From: Litchfieldella rifensis
GTDB lineage: Bacteria; Pseudomonadota; Gammaproteobacteria; Pseudomonadales; Halomonadaceae
Direction of reading: 5' to 3'
NCBI RefSeq assembly: GCF_042646605.1
Contig: NZ_JBHRUG010000050.1
Span: 1 to 64,000, forward strand
DNA: 64,000 nt
In this document: positions 27,899 to 36,388 of the stretch, piece after piece
How the letters are laid out: every line of letters begins with the position of its first letter
Position numbering within the stretch: the stretch's first letter is position 1
Notes under the pieces: generated by a model
Database searches by the model: none
What the model saw: the letters and a program-made list of their open reading frames with translations, nothing else
What the model was told of the DNA's origin: nothing
Made by a program: the position numbers and the translations under genes

Positions 27899-28014
27899 AT
27901 CGCGGCTACAGCCGCTCCTACCTGGATACGTGCCGATATCCACCACCATGCGCGGAAGGCAGCCACGGTGGTTTTCGTAGGAGCGGCTTAAGCCCGGGCG
28001 GCGTTCCGACGATG
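27899..28014. repeat. REP/BIME-like inverted pair, locus 2 first pair
   Basis: The left unit 27899-27921 (ATCGCGGCTACAGCCGCTCC, then TAC) faces the right unit 27977-28014 (GTAGGAGCGGCTTAAGCC, then CGGGCGGCGTTCCGACGATGG). Sequence and layout match the elements after mgsA. Confidence 0.75.
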
Positions 28015-28105
28015 GCTTTGGCAACCCCGGGCGATGTCCGACATCACTGTTCCGTGCCGAAATACGGGATGTGGGATAGTTGCCTGCCTCCGTGGCACAC
28101 GACGC

Positions 28106-28242
28106 TAAGCCGGCCTGACGGCCGGATCGCGGCTGAAGCCACTCCTACCTTTGCTGCGGTGGCGTGGCTTACCCCTGCGCAGGGAGCGATCATGGCGGGG
28201 TTCGTAGGAGCGACTTAAGTCCGGGCGGCGCTCCGACGATGG
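28106..28242. repeat. REP/BIME-like composite, locus 2 second pair
   Basis: The left unit 28106-28149 (palindrome CCGGCCTGACGGCCGG, then GGCTGAAGCCACTCCTAC) and the right unit 28204-28242 enclose a spacer with CCTGCGCAGGG. The whole block aligns with the reverse complement of 1860-1972, spacer included. With 27899-28014 it accounts for the 417-bp gap between pfp and the kinase-like gene; no gene is seen in it. Confidence 0.75.
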
Positions 28243-28297
28243 TTGTTGTTCCAGTCGTTGTTAGGCGTTATCGCCGCTGACCTGGATTCCAGGCTTG

Positions 28298-30061
28298 TCA
28301 GCGCAACAACCACGACAGCACCAATAGCAGCAGCAATACACCCGCCACGCCCTGCCAGAAATTGGCCGGTTCGCGCAGGATGCTGGGGTTGGTGCGTGTC
28401 TGCTTGTCGCCGTGGGGATCGCGCAGCGCATAGAGAAACTCCGACAGACGCCGGAAACGCAGCGCACGCTGCGGGTCCAACGCTCGGCGCAGGGCATCGT
28501 CGAGCGTTGCGGTCACCTCGGGGTTGAGGGTACGAGCACTGCGGTAGGCGAGCCGTTCCAGGTCGGTATGGCTGCGCAGTTGGTGGGGGGGCAACGCATA
28601 GGGGATGCTGCCGGTCAGCAGCCAGTAGACGGTGGACGCCAGCGCATATTGATCGCTGCGTCTGCCGACATCGTCGTCCAGGGCATATTCCGGCGCGCTG
28701 TGTTCGGTCAGTCCCAGTTGCCGCGCCAGCTCGCGCGACCGTTTGTGGCCGTCACCCTCGCGCAGGCAGCAGGCGCTGAAGTCGGCCAGCACCACCTGGC
28801 CGTGGCTGTCGATGAGGATGTTGTCGGGATGAATCTGCTGGTGGAGCAGATCGCGACGATGCAATGCCTGCACGGCCTTTCCCAGTTGACGGGCAATGTC
28901 CAGGCGCTGTGCCAGGCTGGCCTGGGGATGACGTCGCGCCCAGTCGGAGAGGCGCTCGCCCTTTACGTACGCCATCAGATAATAGAGATGGCGCCGCGGA
29001 CGCGAGGACTCCATGACCTTGGCCACGAACGGCGAGTTGACCCGTTCCACCACCCATTGCTGCAGCAGGAAATGTTCCAGATAGGCATTGCGGCTCGACA
29101 ACTCGGGGCTCGGCGCCTTCATCACCATTTCACGCTCGCTGTAGGTGTCGCGCACCCGGTAGACTCGGGACTGGGCGGTGCGTGACAGCACTTCCTGCAC
29201 TTCCAGGCCGTCCACACGGTCACCCGGCAACAACTCCGACGGCACCGGCAGGTCACCATACAGCTTGCCGGGGTGATCGTTTTCTTGCTCGGGCAGTTGA
29301 TCGATCCGCACCAACTGGAAACAGAACTGCTCGCCGCCGTAACCACGCTCCTGGGCGCGTGACTGAGCGGCATCCGCCAGCCGCTCACAGGCAGCATCGA
29401 GATCGCTGACATCGGCACGAATCAGGTGTACATAATCCGACGGCATCAGGGTGCCGCGCACGGCCTGGGTGGTGAACAGGAAGATATCGCCCTGCTTGAG
29501 CGGCATGCTCATGTAGTCGATATCGATGCTGCCATCCAGACCCAGCGCCCGCGAGGGATAACGGTAACCGCCCAGGTCGGTGACATGGTCACGGGAGAGC
29601 TGCTCGAACTCGGCGCCACGCAGGCGGAACACCAGCGTATCGCCCATATGGAAGAGGTGTGCCTCGCGCCCGCGATAGACCATCGCCGACAGCGAGGAAA
29701 TATAGCTGCCATCGGGCACATGGCCACTCTGGCTATGACACCAGCCATTGAGGGCGCGCAGCACTCGGGTCGCCGAGGTCTTGACGTCCCAGTGATCGGG
29801 CGTCGAGAAATAGTCGGCGAGAAAACCACGCACACTGAGATCGCCGGCCTGCTTGGCGATGGCATTGCGCGAGGTCGAGTCGCTGATCACGGCACTGGCC
29901 CCCTTGACTCGCAATAGCGAGCTATCGGGAATGCGTACCGACATCGAACTACGGTGATGGCGCCACTCAGGAGCAACGAAGGCCTGTCCCACACTCAGCG
30001 ACAACTCGGAATCCGCCAACGCGACTCTCCTCGACTCATGACGTTCGTGACGAGCGTCCAT
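28298..30061 (-). CDS. PP2C-like/Ser-Thr kinase-like fusion, probably catalytically inactive
   Basis: A 587-aa protein with the layout of the bacterial bifunctional protein phosphatase/kinase family: PP2C-like domain (about 1-255), kinase-like domain (about 265-545) and a C-terminal membrane anchor (FWQGVAGVLLLLLVLSWLLR). Key residues are missing. In the PP2C part the usual GxRxxNED opening is absent, the TTDGV motif reads TTQAV and the late DN pair reads QF (YGGEQFCFQL). In the kinase part the catalytic loop reads HQQIHPDN, so the HRD aspartate is Gln, and DFG is DFS. The Lys of MVMKAP, SAPEY and RSDQYAL remain. I infer a membrane-anchored pseudoenzyme or scaffold. AAGGGG precedes the ATG at 30061; one at 30064 is possible. 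Confidence 0.8.
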   Translation of the reverse strand: MDARHERHESRRVALADSELSLSVGQAFVAPEWRHHRSSMSVRIPDSSLLRVKGASAVISDSTSRNAIAKQAGDLSVRGFLADYFSTPDHWDVKTSATRVLRALNGWCHSQSGHVPDGSYISSLSAMVYRGREAHLFHMGDTLVFRLRGAEFEQLSRDHVTDLGGYRYPSRALGLDGSIDIDYMSMPLKQGDIFLFTTQAVRGTLMPSDYVHLIRADVSDLDAACERLADAAQSRAQERGYGGEQFCFQLVRIDQLPEQENDHPGKLYGDLPVPSELLPGDRVDGLEVQEVLSRTAQSRVYRVRDTYSEREMVMKAPSPELSSRNAYLEHFLLQQWVVERVNSPFVAKVMESSRPRRHLYYLMAYVKGERLSDWARRHPQASLAQRLDIARQLGKAVQALHRRDLLHQQIHPDNILIDSHGQVVLADFSACCLREGDGHKRSRELARQLGLTEHSAPEYALDDDVGRRSDQYALASTVYWLLTGSIPYALPPHQLRSHTDLERLAYRSARTLNPEVTATLDDALRRALDPQRALRFRRLSEFLYALRDPHGDKQTRTNPSILREPANFWQGVAGVLLLLLVLSWLLR

Positions 30062-30210
30062 CATACACCCCTTATGCGACAACGCCTTGTCGACCAAAGG
30101 GAAGCCGCCCTCCGGACAGGGGCCCTTTTGTCGCATTGGTAATCGAGCGAGGCTGTTCGTATAATTCGGCGGATTCCACGGCTTCCATCTGCCATTTCAA
30201 GGACTGCACA

Positions 30211-30741
30211 ATGAGTTTCGACAAGATTCCTGCCGGCAAGGACCTCCCCAACGACGTCTATGTCGCCATCGAGATCCCTGCCAACCATGCACCGGTCAAG
30301 TACGAGATCGACAAGGACATGGATGCGTTGCTGGTCGATCGCTTCATGGCCACGCCGATGTTCTATCCGGCCAACTACGGCTTCATCCCCAACACCCTGG
30401 CCGACGACGGCGACCCGCTGGATGCGCTGGTGGTCACCCCCTATCCGGTACAGCCCGGCAGCGTGATTCGTGCCCGCCCGGTGGGCATTCTCAACATGAC
30501 TGATGAAGCCGGTGAAGACGCCAAGCTGGTGTGTGTGCCCCACCAGAAGCTGAGCGCCCTCTATGACGATGTCCAGGAAGTGACCGACCTGCCGGAATTG
30601 CTGCGCCAGCAGATCGCCCACTTCTTCGAGAACTACAAGGATCTCGAAAAGGGCAAGTGGGTCAAGGTCGAATCCTGGGAAGGTGCCGATGCCGCACGCA
30701 AGGCGATCGAGAAGGCGGCGGCCGCCCATACCAAGGCCTGA
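30211..30741 (+). CDS. ppa: inorganic pyrophosphatase, family I
   Basis: Hydrolyses pyrophosphate to phosphate in the cytoplasm, driving biosynthetic reactions. The 176-aa protein matches E. coli length and has VKYEIDKDMDALLVDRF, the metal-binding DDGDPLDALVV and the late KDLEKGKWVKVESW. The ATG at 30211 follows CAAGGA. It is divergent from the kinase-like gene and shares a 149-bp upstream region with it. Confidence 0.97.
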   Translation: MSFDKIPAGKDLPNDVYVAIEIPANHAPVKYEIDKDMDALLVDRFMATPMFYPANYGFIPNTLADDGDPLDALVVTPYPVQPGSVIRARPVGILNMTDEAGEDAKLVCVPHQKLSALYDDVQEVTDLPELLRQQIAHFFENYKDLEKGKWVKVESWEGADAARKAIEKAAAAHTKA

Positions 30742-30770
30742 TCGACACCTTTCTTCCGCATCGCAGACAC

Positions 30771-30798
30771 GACGGGCACCCTGGATGGGGTGCCCGTC
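30771..30798. terminator. hairpin after ppa
   Basis: GACGGGCACC and GGTGCCCGTC form a perfect 10-bp stem with an eight-base loop 30 bp after the ppa stop and just before the end of the convergent DUF2333 gene. The T-run is weak (GATTCGTTC), so it may be a transcript-stabilising or bidirectional structure. Confidence 0.6.
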
Positions 30799-30815
30799 GA
30801 TTCGTTCAACACTCC

Positions 30816-32090
30816 CTATCCTTCGCTGGCAGGCGCACTAGCCTCTTCTTCCGTAACACCGGGAGGCTCGTTCCCGCCGGCTGACCCGGAAGCATCCCCC
30901 GCCTCGGGGGTGGCTCCTTGCGCTTCACCCTCCTGGCTGGCGGCCGGCTCCTCGGCAGAGGCATCGCCGGGGGCAGTGCCCTCTTCGCGGGTCATCGGGC
31001 TTTCCGGGGCCTCCTGGTCAGCGGAGGCGTCCTGCCCCCCACCTGCCGGGGATGGCTCATCGACGCTGACGCCACTGACGTTGGCCGATAGCTCTGCCGC
31101 AAGATCTCGAGCCCGCGCGGTGTAATTGGCCATGACCAACGAATGGTTGGCGAAGATCCCGAAACCGGAGCCATTGAGGATCACCGGACTCCATATCCGG
31201 CGTTGCGTCATGTCCAGCTCAGCGACCAGGCGCTGCAGGGTCTCATTGCCACCGGCGGCATCGAGTACCGCGGCGAAGTCGCGCTCCACGGCCTCGAGCA
31301 GATGCATCAAGGCCCAGCCACTGCCTCGTGCCTCGAAGAAGACATCGTCGATCCGATACCAGGGAGTGGCCGTGAGTTCCTCGGCATCAATATCCAGATT
31401 GCGTAGCGTCTCGCGTTCGGTGACGCTGGCCGAGAGCCGTTGCGTCAATACATCGAGACGGCCTGCGACCCGGTCGAGCCAGCGCGCCAGGCCATCGCCG
31501 TTGGCGTTAAAGCTGGCCCCGTTCCCGGCAGACAAGTCGTGCAGGTACCCGCCCAACGCCTCTACCGCCCGCTCGAGACGCTGCTCGGCCGAGGGATATA
31601 GCCAATCGCGACTATCGACCATCAGTTGCTGATGTGCCTCCTCGAACGCTGAATTCGCCCCGATGTCCCGCTCCGCCAACGCCTGTGCCAGATCGCGGGC
31701 CTGAAGAAGCACGCCATATTCCCAGTTGGGCATATTGTCGAGCCACAACCCCGGGGGCAGCATGTCATTGCGCAGATAGCCACCAGGCTTGTCGAGCAAG
31801 GTATCGACCGTGGTCATCAGAGTCGCCGTGACAACCGCACCACGTGCCGCTGACGGGTTGGCGGCTCGCGCCCCCTCTTCGGCATTCTCGTCGCGCTGCA
31901 CGGCCGTGGCTTGCGCCACGTCGAAGGACGCCGGCGGTCGGCTCCACCAGATGCCCAGGACAATGGTCACCAGCAGATACAGCACCACCAGAATCAACAG
32001 TGGCTTCCAGATCCAGCCATACTCGGGACGTTCGAGCACTTCCGTGCTGCGAGGGGAATGTCCGGCCTTGCGTTTGCCGAAGATTGACAT
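30816..32090 (-). CDS. DUF2333 family membrane-anchored protein
   Basis: A 424-aa member of DUF2333, of unknown function. One N-terminal membrane segment (about residues 25-48, KPLLILVVLYLLVTIVLGIW) is followed by a large domain with the family stretch DKPGGYLRNDMLPPG and WLDNMPNWEYGVLLQARDLA. The last 80 residues are a low-complexity acidic tail rich in Glu, Ala, Gly and Ser, unusual in length and possibly an adaptation to high salt. AAGGA lies eight bases before the ATG at 32090. Confidence 0.88.
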   Translation of the reverse strand: MSIFGKRKAGHSPRSTEVLERPEYGWIWKPLLILVVLYLLVTIVLGIWWSRPPASFDVAQATAVQRDENAEEGARAANPSAARGAVVTATLMTTVDTLLDKPGGYLRNDMLPPGLWLDNMPNWEYGVLLQARDLAQALAERDIGANSAFEEAHQQLMVDSRDWLYPSAEQRLERAVEALGGYLHDLSAGNGASFNANGDGLARWLDRVAGRLDVLTQRLSASVTERETLRNLDIDAEELTATPWYRIDDVFFEARGSGWALMHLLEAVERDFAAVLDAAGGNETLQRLVAELDMTQRRIWSPVILNGSGFGIFANHSLVMANYTARARDLAAELSANVSGVSVDEPSPAGGGQDASADQEAPESPMTREEGTAPGDASAEEPAASQEGEAQGATPEAGDASGSAGGNEPPGVTEEEASAPASEG

Positions 32091-32276
32091 GGTCGACATC
32101 CTTGCGCGAAAAGTCATTGAAAGGGTTGCCAGTGCTGCCGCGACAACAAAACGGGCGATAATTGGGTTATCCTAGCATGCACCTTGGGGTGTATTCGCAA
32201 TCAGTGGAGTATCGCAAACACTCCCTTGGTCGTAGGTTATAGCCACTCGGTCATTCATCGGATAAGAGTATTGGCG

Positions 32277-34169
32277 TTGAAACACCGGCTATTTCTCCTC
32301 TTGTGCAGCCTGCTGATGCTGATATCAGGCACGTCGCAGGCCCAGTGGTTCTCCAGCAGTTCGGATAAGGAGTTCCTGCCGGTGCTGGAGGCCTTCCAGG
32401 CCAGTGCCTGGCACGACGACGACACTCTCTACGTCGGCTTCGAGAATGCCGAGGGTTATTATCTCTATCGCCACCGCTTCAGCGTCGAAAGCCTTGACGA
32501 GAGCCTCGTCCTTGGCGACCCGGTGCTGCCCCCGGGCGAGTTCAAGAGCGATGAATTCCTGGGAGACGTCTACGTCTTCTACGACCGGGTGGTGCTAGAG
32601 GTCCCCTTCGAAGGCAACGCTGCAGGAGAGCTGCCGTTCGCCCTGACCTTCCAGGGATGCGCCGATGCAGGGCTGTGCTATCCACCGGAACGCATCACCC
32701 TCGACGCCCTGCCCGGCTCGGCACCTGCCGCCTTCGCCGGTTGGGAGCCAGACAACAACGCAGCGCAGGAAGGCGCCGGCCAGCGGACGCCACCCGGCCC
32801 CCCGACCATTGTCGCTCCCGACCTGCAAAGCGAGGATGGTCACTTCAGCGCCCTGCTGCTCGATGCCAGCCCGGCGCTGGTGCTGGGCTTGTTCTTCCTT
32901 GCCGGCCTGGGACTGACCTTCACGCCCTGCGTATTGCCGATGATCCCGATCCTGTCGTCGATCATCATCGGCCAGAATCCCAGCCGCCCACGAGCCTTCA
33001 TGCTCTCGGCCAGCTATGTCGCCGGAATGGCTCTTACCTATGCCGCCATTGGCGTGCTGATGGGGCTGTTCGGTGCCGGTCTCAACCTGCAGGCGCGGTT
33101 GCAGTCCGCACCGGTACTGATCACCTTCAGCATCCTGTTCGTGGTCTTTGCATTGGCCATGTTCGGGATCTTCAACCTGCGCCTGACACCAGCCCTGGCC
33201 ACCCGGGTGGAGGCCTGGCAAAACCGTGCCCAGCGAAGCGGTCCAGCAGGACTGGCGTTGGCCGGCGCCCTGTCAGTGCTGGTGGTGTCACCGTGCGTTT
33301 CGGCGCCACTGGCCGGCGCCCTGGTTTTCATTTCCACCACCGGCAATGCTTGGATGGGTGGACTGACCCTGTTGGTTCTCGCCCTCGGCATGGGGATCCC
33401 GTTACTGGCGGTCGGCACCTTCGGTACCACCCTGATGCCACGTACCGGCGCCTGGATGAATGGCGTCAAGAGCGCGTTCGGTATCCTGCTGCTGGGGATC
33501 GCCATCTGGTTGATCGAGCGCCTGCTGCCAGCCTCGCTGGCACTACTGCTGTGGGCGGCCCTGGCCATCGGTACGGCCCTGGCACTTGGCGCTTTGCAGA
33601 CCAATACCGTCCAAGGCTGGCCCCGCCTACGCCAGGGGGCTGGCCTGCTGTTACTGGTGTGGGGTATCGCACTGGTGATCGGTGCCGCCCGCGGTGCCCA
33701 TGATCCATTGCGGCCCCTGGCCCCGCTGGCCGGTAACGAGGCTACCGACTCGCCCCGGTTCGCCAGCTCGCCAGTGGCGACCGTCTCTCGGCTGGAGGCA
33801 CTGAACGCCGAGCTGGCAAAAGCCGCTGACCAGGGCCGGCCGGCGTTCGTCGATGTCACCGCCGACTGGTGCATCTCGTGCAAGCAGATGGAGCGCACGG
33901 TCTATCCCAGCCCCCAGGTGGCGGAACCGTTGTCGGCCTTTACCCGCATCCAGGTCGATGTCACCGACACCAATGACGACAGCCGGGCATTGCTCGAGCA
34001 TTTCAACCTGTTTGGCCCACCCAGCCTGCTGTTCTTCGTTGACGGCAAGGAAGTCCGCGCCGCTCGCATTCAGGGCGAAGTGGATCGCGACGGCTTTGCC
34101 GACCATCTGCAACAACTGTTGCAATGGCTCTCCACTCGTTCGGCCAACAGTCTGCCCTCAGTCTCCTGA
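32277..34169 (+). CDS. dsbD: thiol:disulfide interchange protein DsbD
   Basis: Inner-membrane reductant conduit that passes electrons from cytoplasmic thioredoxin to periplasmic DsbC-type partners. The 630-aa product has a signal peptide (HRLFLLLCSLLMLISGTSQA), an N-terminal alpha domain with the Cys pair in QGCADAGLCYPP, eight membrane segments with the paired cysteines TFTPCVLPMIP and VVSPCVSAPLAG, and a C-terminal thioredoxin-like domain with ADWCISCKQ. No ATG fits; a TTG at 32277, or at 32271, gives a proper signal peptide, with AAGAG upstream. It precedes accB; the aroQ gene often found before accB is not present in between. Confidence 0.93.
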   Translation: MKHRLFLLLCSLLMLISGTSQAQWFSSSSDKEFLPVLEAFQASAWHDDDTLYVGFENAEGYYLYRHRFSVESLDESLVLGDPVLPPGEFKSDEFLGDVYVFYDRVVLEVPFEGNAAGELPFALTFQGCADAGLCYPPERITLDALPGSAPAAFAGWEPDNNAAQEGAGQRTPPGPPTIVAPDLQSEDGHFSALLLDASPALVLGLFFLAGLGLTFTPCVLPMIPILSSIIIGQNPSRPRAFMLSASYVAGMALTYAAIGVLMGLFGAGLNLQARLQSAPVLITFSILFVVFALAMFGIFNLRLTPALATRVEAWQNRAQRSGPAGLALAGALSVLVVSPCVSAPLAGALVFISTTGNAWMGGLTLLVLALGMGIPLLAVGTFGTTLMPRTGAWMNGVKSAFGILLLGIAIWLIERLLPASLALLLWAALAIGTALALGALQTNTVQGWPRLRQGAGLLLLVWGIALVIGAARGAHDPLRPLAPLAGNEATDSPRFASSPVATVSRLEALNAELAKAADQGRPAFVDVTADWCISCKQMERTVYPSPQVAEPLSAFTRIQVDVTDTNDDSRALLEHFNLFGPPSLLFFVDGKEVRAARIQGEVDRDGFADHLQQLLQWLSTRSANSLPSVS

Positions 34170-34371
34170 AGATCGCCAAATCATCGTTTAAAAGCGACGA
34201 TCATTCCGAATTCTGCACGAACTGGACAATGCTGAAATTTTTCGGCAAACTCCGCCCACATGCCTTATAAGGCCTCTAGAGACGGCATCTTGCAAGATCA
34301 TGCCGGGATCTGGACAAATTTTGAGCAGGTTAACAGCTCCCATCCTTTACTCATCCGATCGAGACAGGCTC

Positions 34372-34851
34372 ATGGATATCCGCAAGGTCAAGAAACTGAT
34401 CGAGCTGCTGGAAGAATCCAACATCAGCGAAATCGAAATCCAGGAAGGCGAAGAGTCGGTACGTATCAGCCGTCATCCCGATGGCGCAAGCTACCCCGCC
34501 GCACCCATGCCCCAGGGTTACCCCCAAGGCTATCCCCAGGGCTATGCGCCAGCACCGGCGGCCCCCTCTTCTGCCCCAACGATCGCGCCGGAACCCAGTG
34601 CACCTGCAGAACCGCAGGGGCATGCCGTGTCTTCCCCCATGGTCGGCACCTTCTACCGTTCGCCGGCCCCAGGATCAAAGCCCTTCGTCGAAATCGGTCA
34701 GAGCATCAGGAAAGGCGATCCGGTGTGCATCGTCGAAGCGATGAAGATGATGAACCAGATCGAAGCCGACAAGGACGGGGTGATCGAAGCGATTCTCGTC
34801 GAGGACGGCGAGCCGGTCGAATTCGACCAGCCGATGCTGATCATCGCCTGA
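34372..34851 (+). CDS. accB: acetyl-CoA carboxylase biotin carboxyl carrier protein
   Basis: Carries the biotin of acetyl-CoA carboxylase, the first committed step of fatty-acid synthesis. The 159-aa protein has the N-terminal DIRKVKKLIELLEESNISEI, a Pro/Ala/Gln/Tyr linker with a PQGYPQGYPQGY repeat, and the biotinyl domain with VEAMKMMNQI, biotin on the Lys near residue 125. The ATG at 34372 matches the family start. accC follows 31 bp later. The 202 bp upstream hold the likely promoter. Confidence 0.97.
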   Translation: MDIRKVKKLIELLEESNISEIEIQEGEESVRISRHPDGASYPAAPMPQGYPQGYPQGYAPAPAAPSSAPTIAPEPSAPAEPQGHAVSSPMVGTFYRSPAPGSKPFVEIGQSIRKGDPVCIVEAMKMMNQIEADKDGVIEAILVEDGEPVEFDQPMLIIA

Positions 34852-34885
34852 GGGGGATTTCAATGACAACATGGGCGGATAAATG

Positions 34886-36226
34886 ATGTTGGACAAGGTA
34901 CTCATCGCCAACCGCGGCGAGATCGCCCTGCGCATCCTGCGTGCCTGCAAGGAATTGGGCATCAGGACCGTGGCGGTGCACTCCAAGGCCGACCGCGAAC
35001 TGATGCATGTACGCCTGGCCGACGAGGCCGTATGCATCGGGCCGGCGCCCTCCGCACAATCGTATCTGAACATTCCGGCGTTGATCAGCGCCGCCGAGGT
35101 CACCGACGCCAGCGCCATCCATCCTGGCTACGGCTTCCTGTCCGAGAATGCCAATTTTGCCGAACAGGTGGAGCGTTCCGGCTTCACCTTCATTGGCCCA
35201 CGCGCCGAAACCATTCGCTTGATGGGCGACAAGGTCAGTGCCATCGAGGCCATGAAGAAGGCGGGGGTTCCCACTGTCCCTGGCTCCGATGGCCCACTTC
35301 CGGATGACGAGGCCGAAGTCATGCGCATCGCTCGGCGCATCGGCTATCCGGTGATCATCAAGGCCGCCGCCGGTGGCGGTGGTCGCGGCATGCGCATGGT
35401 ACACAGCGAGGCCCATCTGCTAGCGGCGGTCAGCATCACCAGGAACGAAGCCAACGCCGCTTTCGGCGATGGCACGTTGTACATGGAAAAGTTCCTCGAA
35501 CACCCACGTCACGTCGAGGTCCAGGTGCTGGCCGATGGCCAGGGCAACGCCGTCCATCTCTACGATCGCGATTGCTCATTGCAGCGACGCCATCAGAAGG
35601 TACTCGAGGAGGCACCGGCACCGCACCTCGACCAGGAAGCGCGTGCCCAAGTGCTCAAAGCCTGTACCGATGCCTGCCTGACGATCAACTACCGTGGTGC
35701 CGGTACCTTCGAGTTCCTCTATGAGGATGGGCAGTTCTTCTTCATCGAGATGAACACGCGCGTGCAGGTGGAACACCCGGTCACCGAAATGGTTACCGGC
35801 GTGGATATCGTCAAGGAGCAGTTGCGCATCGCCTCCGGCTTGCCCCTGTCGATCAAGCAGGAAGACGTCAAGCTCGCCGGGCATGCCTTCGAGTGCCGCA
35901 TCAATGCCGAGGACTCACGCACCTTCATGCCCTCACCCGGCAAGGTGACTCTCTATCACGCCCCCGGGGGATTGGGCGTGCGCATGGACTCGCACCTGTA
36001 TACCGGCTATACCGTGCCTCCTCACTACGACTCGCTGATCGGCAAGCTCATCACTTGGGGAGAAAACCGCGAGACGGCCCTGACACGGATGCGCAATGCG
36101 CTCGACGAATTGCTGGTGGAAGGCATCAAGAGCAATATCGACCTGCAGAAGGACCTGGTGCGTGACGGCCACTTCCAGCATGGCGGCGTGAACATCCATT
36201 ACCTGGAGAAGAAACTCAGTCTGTAA
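34886..36226 (+). CDS. accC: acetyl-CoA carboxylase biotin carboxylase
   Basis: ATP-grasp enzyme that carboxylates AccB biotin. The 446-aa product starts MLDKVLIANRGEIALRILRA, has the ATP loop KAAAGGGGRGMRMV and the catalytic FIEMNTRVQVEHPVTEMVTG. Two ATGs are adjacent (34883 and 34886); the second matches the family start and has better spacing from GGA. Compared with PycA in the same window it has the classic AccC sequence and sits with accB. Confidence 0.97.
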   Translation: MLDKVLIANRGEIALRILRACKELGIRTVAVHSKADRELMHVRLADEAVCIGPAPSAQSYLNIPALISAAEVTDASAIHPGYGFLSENANFAEQVERSGFTFIGPRAETIRLMGDKVSAIEAMKKAGVPTVPGSDGPLPDDEAEVMRIARRIGYPVIIKAAAGGGGRGMRMVHSEAHLLAAVSITRNEANAAFGDGTLYMEKFLEHPRHVEVQVLADGQGNAVHLYDRDCSLQRRHQKVLEEAPAPHLDQEARAQVLKACTDACLTINYRGAGTFEFLYEDGQFFFIEMNTRVQVEHPVTEMVTGVDIVKEQLRIASGLPLSIKQEDVKLAGHAFECRINAEDSRTFMPSPGKVTLYHAPGGLGVRMDSHLYTGYTVPPHYDSLIGKLITWGENRETALTRMRNALDELLVEGIKSNIDLQKDLVRDGHFQHGGVNIHYLEKKLSL

Positions 36227-36265
36227 TGCCCTGTCGGAGTGACCGAGCAAGTACGGACCGGGGGT

Positions 36266-36302
36266 GCCTGAAAAGCCGACGAATACAAGCCGTTTTTCAG
36301 GC
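36266..36302. other. hairpin between accC and prmA
   Basis: GCCTGAAAA and TTTTCAGGC pair perfectly over nine bases around a 19-base loop, 40 bp after the accC stop. It could be a terminator of accBC (the T-run is inside the stem) or an attenuator before prmA. Confidence 0.5.
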
Positions 36303-36388
36303 AAGGCCGAATCGAATGCCCGCACGGGGTGGCGTCGAAGCCGCCCCGTTCGCATTTTCCTCTCCCACGTTGACGACGAGAGATCATC

